Assembly: GCA_013215655.1 (NCBI GenBank)
Contig: JABSOX010000021.1
Coordinates: forward strand, 1 to 64,000
Length of the DNA stretch: 64,000 nt
Direction of reading: 5' to 3'
From: Colwellia sp.
GTDB taxonomy: Bacteria; Pseudomonadota; Gammaproteobacteria; Enterobacterales; Alteromonadaceae
In this document: in pieces, positions 59,887-64,000 of the stretch
Numbering within the stretch: the first letter of the stretch is position 1
Layout: every line of letters starts with the position of its first letter
Notes under the pieces: model-generated
Seen by the model: only the letters and a program-made list of their open reading frames with translations
What the model was told of the DNA's origin: nothing
The model's database searches: none
Program-made: the position numbers and the translations under genes

Positions 59887-62787
59887 ATGAAACATGATTC
59901 AAATTACAAACATAAATTAACATACCTTAGTTTATGTGTATTTACAGCATTATCTTCTCAACTTGCTTTTGCGCAAGAAGAAACCTCGGTAAAAGAAGCA
60001 GAAGTTGAACGTATCTCCATTATAGGTAGTAACATTAAACGTGCCACGGATATTAGTACCCTGCCTATTACGTCAATGACTGCTGCTGATATTGAAAATA
60101 CTGCGGCAATGACCGGTGATGAACTACTGCGATCTATTCCGCAAATGGGCTCAGTTAATTTTGGTGAAACTACGGGTTCTTCTAATGTTAATGACGCACG
60201 AGGTGATGTTGGCTCTTTTAACCTTCGTGGCTTAGGCGCTGGTAATACCTTAGTATTATTAAATGGTCGCCGTATGGTTAATCACCCAGGTACACAATCT
60301 AAATCAGGCGCTAATAAAGTTCCAGTTAACACAGTCAACTCAAATACCTTGCCTGTTTCAGGTTTGCGTTCATTAGAAGTATTGCGTGATGGTGCTGCTG
60401 CTATTTATGGTTCAGATGCGATTGCTGGCGTAGTTAACTATGCATTAGACAGTGAATATGTTGGTTCTAAAGTTAGCCTTAGATACGGTCAATCTGAAGG
60501 TACACCATTAAATGAAAAAACCTTTAGTTACTTAGGCGGCATAGAGCTTAATGATGGCCTTTCTCATCTTGTAGGTTCAGTAACCGTATATAAACGCAAC
60601 GGTATGATGGCAACAGAACGTCCTTATTCGGCAAGCCACGACAGACGCAATTACCCTGGTTTACCTGAAGAGTTTATTGGTGATAGCCAACTAGATAATC
60701 GCAGCAGTGATACACCTTGGGGTGAATTTAGTAGTTCTTCTTACGGTACCTTTCATCTTCAACCAGAAAGTATGGGTGATTGTGATGCGGGAGGTGCAGA
60801 TGGAGCATCTGCTGCACTTGGTTTAGAGGGCGTTTGTGTTGTAGGGGAGTCTGTTTCTGGTTCAGCTGGTTCAAAGCCAGGAGGGGATGTTAAATTTGAC
60901 CGTGGTACTACACGACCTCTGTCTTCAGATGCAGAAAGATTTAATTTTTACACCCACTTTACCCATGAAGTTAATGAAGATGTAGAATTTTTTGCTGAAG
61001 GAATTTATTACCGAGCTGAACTTACCAATCAATCTGAGCAAAACCACAATGGTAGTAAACATCGCTTTAATATAGCCGCCGATGCCTTTTACAATCCTTT
61101 TGGTGAAACAGTACGTCTTAGCAGATATCGTCCTACTGACATTGGACCAAGAACGGTAACGGTGGAAGATACAAGTTTTCGAGTGTTAGCAGGCTTTAAA
61201 GGATATATGGGCGATTGGGATTGGGAAAGTGCCGCATTTTATAGTGAAGCTGAAACTAACGACCGCAGCACACGTATTGATATAAATGCCTTTGAAAAAG
61301 CGGTTAACAGTACCGACGAAAGTACCGCTTACAATGTCTTTGGTGGTGGTGATATTAACAATCCAAATACTATCGGTACTAGATCATTAGTTTCGACTTC
61401 AATCAGCGATCAGTTTTTAGTTCAAGCACATACAGATTCAAAAACTAGCTTAGCGTCCATAGATTTCAAAGCAAGTAATAGTGAAATTTTCTCTATGCCA
61501 GCGGGTGATGCCGGTATTGCATTAGGTGTTGAGTTCCGCCGTGAAACTTACAATAGTGACCGTTCTAAGTATGTCGATGGTAGTTTGCCTTTTACTGATT
61601 ATAAAGGTGTTGTTAATGAAAGCTCATTATACGGTAGTAGTGCTACAACTGACGCCAGTGCGAGTCGTAATATTGGTTCAGCGTTTGCTGAACTTATTTT
61701 ACCGTTAATTGATAATGGTGACCAATATGCCGAAATTCAACTGGCAGCACGCTACGAAAACTTTTCTGATGCGGGTGATGCATTTAAACCCAAAGTCGCT
61801 TTATTTTACAAGCCTACTGATTGGTTAAGTTTAAGAGCATCGTATGCGGGTGGTTTTAAAGTACCTGGTCTACAACAAAGTTCTGAAGAGGTTAATATGC
61901 CTCGTCGTAGTAGTAAGTATGACCCTGTGCTTGATTCAAGCTATGCCGTTATTGATAATCGTCAAGGTAACTCAGATCTTGAGCCAGAAGACAGTGTTAA
62001 TACCTCTTTTGGATTGGTTATTGAACCGTTTGATAATTTAACGGTGACGATAGATTATTGGAATATTGATCAAGAGAATCTTGTTTTCCTTGCTCCTTAT
62101 GAAACCGTTCTCGCGCACGACTATGTATTACGTCAAGATGGTGGTACAGGTAACGCTAATGTTATTCGTGATGCTGAATTATTTGCTAGCCAAGTAAATA
62201 ACCGATATATAAATGCGGCAAGCCAAGAATTGACCGGTCTTGATTTTGGCATAGTGTATGATTTTGAAACAGCCATTGGTGATTTTCAGTTTAACGCGAA
62301 TGCAGCATATTTAGCTAAATATGAAACATCCGTCGATAGTCTCTCTGCTGTAGTACTCGATGCACAAAAAGATTTAGACAAATATCCAAATCTTGCCGAT
62401 GTAAAAGTTGCTGGTGTAGGTGATCTAATCGAACAAGATGGCAGTCCTGAGTGGCGAGCCAAGTCATCACTTAACTGGAAACTTAAAAATTGGGGTGGTG
62501 GTGTAAGTATTGACTATATAAGTGAGTTTGTTGATACCAGTACAAATTACACTGTTGACGGTGAAAAAATATTTTTACCTATTGCCAGCATGACAACCGT
62601 GAATGCCTATGCTTCATATAAATTTGGAGAAGGTAGTGCATTAGATGGAACATATGTGCGCTTAGGTGTTCGAAATCTTACGGATGAAAAACCGCCATTA
62701 GCAGATAATTACTGGCATGGTTATTCTGGTGATTATCATTCAAATCGTGGCCGTTACGTATACATGAATATCAGTAAAACTTTTTAA
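59887..62787 (+). CDS. TonB-dependent receptor (probable peptide or amino-sugar-peptide uptake)
   Basis: 966 residues. Signal peptide ends near SQLAFAQE. A TonB box-like ERISIIGSNIK precedes the plug (about 45-190; NLRGLGAGNTLVLLNGRRM and RDGAAAIYGSDAIAGVVNYAL). The barrel has the long loops of the large Xanthomonas/Alteromonas-type receptors and ends VYMNISKTF with terminal Phe. There is no STN domain. It is divergent from the antiporter with a LysR-type palindrome between them, and the M14 carboxypeptidase follows, closed off by a terminator. The likely cargo is a peptide containing D-Glu; this is inference from neighbours. Confidence 0.92.
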   Translation: MKHDSNYKHKLTYLSLCVFTALSSQLAFAQEETSVKEAEVERISIIGSNIKRATDISTLPITSMTAADIENTAAMTGDELLRSIPQMGSVNFGETTGSSNVNDARGDVGSFNLRGLGAGNTLVLLNGRRMVNHPGTQSKSGANKVPVNTVNSNTLPVSGLRSLEVLRDGAAAIYGSDAIAGVVNYALDSEYVGSKVSLRYGQSEGTPLNEKTFSYLGGIELNDGLSHLVGSVTVYKRNGMMATERPYSASHDRRNYPGLPEEFIGDSQLDNRSSDTPWGEFSSSSYGTFHLQPESMGDCDAGGADGASAALGLEGVCVVGESVSGSAGSKPGGDVKFDRGTTRPLSSDAERFNFYTHFTHEVNEDVEFFAEGIYYRAELTNQSEQNHNGSKHRFNIAADAFYNPFGETVRLSRYRPTDIGPRTVTVEDTSFRVLAGFKGYMGDWDWESAAFYSEAETNDRSTRIDINAFEKAVNSTDESTAYNVFGGGDINNPNTIGTRSLVSTSISDQFLVQAHTDSKTSLASIDFKASNSEIFSMPAGDAGIALGVEFRRETYNSDRSKYVDGSLPFTDYKGVVNESSLYGSSATTDASASRNIGSAFAELILPLIDNGDQYAEIQLAARYENFSDAGDAFKPKVALFYKPTDWLSLRASYAGGFKVPGLQQSSEEVNMPRRSSKYDPVLDSSYAVIDNRQGNSDLEPEDSVNTSFGLVIEPFDNLTVTIDYWNIDQENLVFLAPYETVLAHDYVLRQDGGTGNANVIRDAELFASQVNNRYINAASQELTGLDFGIVYDFETAIGDFQFNANAAYLAKYETSVDSLSAVVLDAQKDLDKYPNLADVKVAGVGDLIEQDGSPEWRAKSSLNWKLKNWGGGVSIDYISEFVDTSTNYTVDGEKIFLPIASMTTVNAYASYKFGEGSALDGTYVRLGVRNLTDEKPPLADNYWHGYSGDYHSNRGRYVYMNISKTF

Positions 62788-62862
62788 CAAATAAGTCTTT
62801 GCTCTTAAAGATAGTTCTTTCAAATAATTCTTTAAAGAAGTTCATTAAGAGTAGTTTTTAAT

Positions 62863-62910
62863 AATATGGCTCGGTTAGTTTAATTAATTTGATAATTCGA
62901 GCCATATTTT
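62863..62910 (+). terminator. Terminator after the TonB receptor
   Basis: AATATGGCTCG (62863-62873) pairs perfectly with CGAGCCATATT (62898-62908), with a 24-base AT-rich loop that can pair further, followed by TT. Confidence 0.75.
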
Positions 62911-62941
62911 CTCCTAAACAAAACACTGACAAGATACCAAC

Positions 62942-64000
62942 ATGAAAAAAATTCTACATACGTTCGCATTATTATTTATTACCTTGTTACTCCTGTCTTG
63001 TAGCTCCTCCTTTTACGGAATAGATAATGGAACAGATAACGGAACAGGTAACGGACTAGGTAATGAAACAAGTCCCAGTGTAGTAGATAATACAAAAGCC
63101 TGTAATAAAGGTGCGGTTCGATTAAGCGCTGATTTTTCAACTGGCAGAATGGATAAGTGTCAGTTAGTTGCTGAAAATGAATACTTAATTACCTTAATCC
63201 CAGAGAGCACACCGATAAATTCAAGTCCTTGGTATGCGTTTAAAGTTGAAGCTGACCAGCCAACGAAAATCAAAATCACCATGAAAGTGCAAGGGGATAA
63301 ACATCGTTATCCACCAAAAATAAAACGTGCTAGTAAATCATGGCAGTTACAAAAACACCAAATTAACAATGGGCGTTTGACGATGACATTAATAGCAACA
63401 CCCAAAGCAAGTTTTATCGCAGCACAAGAAATTATCGATAACAATTATTATATAGATTGGGCGAATAAGCTTTTGAGTGATGGCATTATTACTCATGAAT
63501 TATTAGGAGAATCAACGCAAGGACGGCCAATTTATAAACTAGAAAGTAAAGCCAAAACTAATGAATGGCTAGTGATTTTAGGCCGCATGCATCCCCCCGA
63601 AGTAACAGGGGCATTGGCATTATTCCCATTTGTCGAAAACTTATTCTCAACATCAAATTTAGCTATAGATTTTAGAAATAAATATAATATTTTGATTATT
63701 CCTAACATAAATCCTGATGGCGTTGCAGTAGGGAATTGGCGATACAATGCCAATGGTTTGGACTTAAATCGTGATTGGATCGATTTTAGCCAAGTAGAAA
63801 CTCAGCAAATTAATAAATACCTACAAGCGCTTGTGAGCAAGGGAGATAAAATAAAGTTCGCTGTTGATTTTCACTCTACACAAGAAGATGTTTTCTATTC
63901 CATGCCGGTTGACTATGGGGTTGAACAACCTTATTTTGTTAAGCATTGGCTGGCAACTCTAGATAAGATAATGCCAAACTTTACTGTGGTAACAAAGCCA
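62942..64000 (+). CDS. M14 family zinc carboxypeptidase, lipoprotein (3' end outside window)
   Basis: About 353 residues are visible before the window ends; the frame is open. A lipobox (LLLLSC) is followed by a low-complexity stretch (NGTDNGTGNGLGNE). After about 100 residues of a beta-sandwich pro-domain, the catalytic domain shows GRMHPPEVTG (zinc ligands H-x-x-E), LIIPNINPDGV, NANGLDLNRDW (substrate binding) and FAVDFHSTQ (third zinc His). This is the M14 metallocarboxypeptidase fold, which removes C-terminal residues, including from cell-wall peptides in some members. Next to a TonB receptor and D-Glu genes it would trim imported or surface-bound peptides. Confidence 0.88.
   Translation, partial: MKKILHTFALLFITLLLLSCSSSFYGIDNGTDNGTGNGLGNETSPSVVDNTKACNKGAVRLSADFSTGRMDKCQLVAENEYLITLIPESTPINSSPWYAFKVEADQPTKIKITMKVQGDKHRYPPKIKRASKSWQLQKHQINNGRLTMTLIATPKASFIAAQEIIDNNYYIDWANKLLSDGIITHELLGESTQGRPIYKLESKAKTNEWLVILGRMHPPEVTGALALFPFVENLFSTSNLAIDFRNKYNILIIPNINPDGVAVGNWRYNANGLDLNRDWIDFSQVETQQINKYLQALVSKGDKIKFAVDFHSTQEDVFYSMPVDYGVEQPYFVKHWLATLDKIMPNFTVVTKP

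Noticed and set aside
1-64000. CRISPR array, tRNA or rRNA genes, complete IS element or prophage
   Set aside because: No regularly spaced direct repeats with unique spacers, no cloverleaf or rRNA sequence, and no transposase, integrase or phage structural gene was recognised.

Overview
The window looks like chromosome of a low-GC marine gammaproteobacterium of the Alteromonadales, most likely Colwelliaceae (Colwellia or a close relative). The evidence is AT-rich codon use, gammaproteobacterial genes (miaE, a short hpf, DUF3545, DUF6172, TapT-type DTW), several large TonB-dependent receptors and a marine-type D-glutamate gene set. This is inference from gene content; there is no rRNA marker. 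I see no rRNA, tRNA, CRISPR array, complete insertion sequence or prophage.

Region by region. (1) 1-3.7 kb: end of an NTF2-like gene, a secreted unknown, a MATE exporter, and a GNAT/VOC pair. (2) 3.8-14.3 kb: a cell-surface signalling and uptake locus with an ECF sigma factor, a FecR-type anti-sigma, a signalling TonB receptor with STN domain and a serine-hydrolase lipoprotein. Convergent to it are a second, related TonB receptor and a beta-propeller/di-haem (MauG/CCP-like) lipoprotein. (3) 14.5-18.5 kb: FAD monooxygenase, Nudix and GNAT genes, and a tandem duplicate of periplasmic solute-binding proteins. (4) 18.6-30.5 kb: housekeeping and stress genes: DUF3545, hpf, a CDGSH-glutamate-synthase fusion, miaE, an HDAC-like deacylase next to an acyl-CoA hydrolase/transferase fused to GNAT, an RND pump with its adaptor, PqiA-like and LiaF-like proteins. 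(5) 30.6-38.1 kb: DUF6172, a decayed DUF808 gene, PepSY, GNAT, SDR, alpha/beta hydrolase, DTW, CapA-like and ArgR-like genes.

(6) 38.1-52.4 kb is the accessory part. Genes are sparse (DUF5916, DUF1203, Ada, a glutaredoxin-like protein, a reductase, an FKBP lipoprotein and several unknowns), separated by long intergenic stretches. These hold a dispersed repeat family, a broken TIR-domain gene, fused remnants of an endonuclease/phosphatase and an XRE regulator, a small membrane-protein gene apparently broken by expansion of a 10-bp repeat, and one gene of clearly higher GC.

(7) 52.5-64 kb is the most coherent functional unit. It holds a DUF885 peptidase-like lipoprotein, dgcA, dgcN and a LysR regulator (the marine D-glutamate pathway: N-acetylation of D-Glu, then racemisation), an NhaC-type antiporter interrupted by two in-frame stops, a divergent TonB receptor and an M14 carboxypeptidase that runs off the window. 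A near-identical palindrome with LysR T-N11-A geometry lies in front of dgcN and in the antiporter/TonB-receptor intergenic region. This suggests one regulon for taking up peptidoglycan-derived or other D-Glu-containing peptides, trimming them and using the D-Glu.
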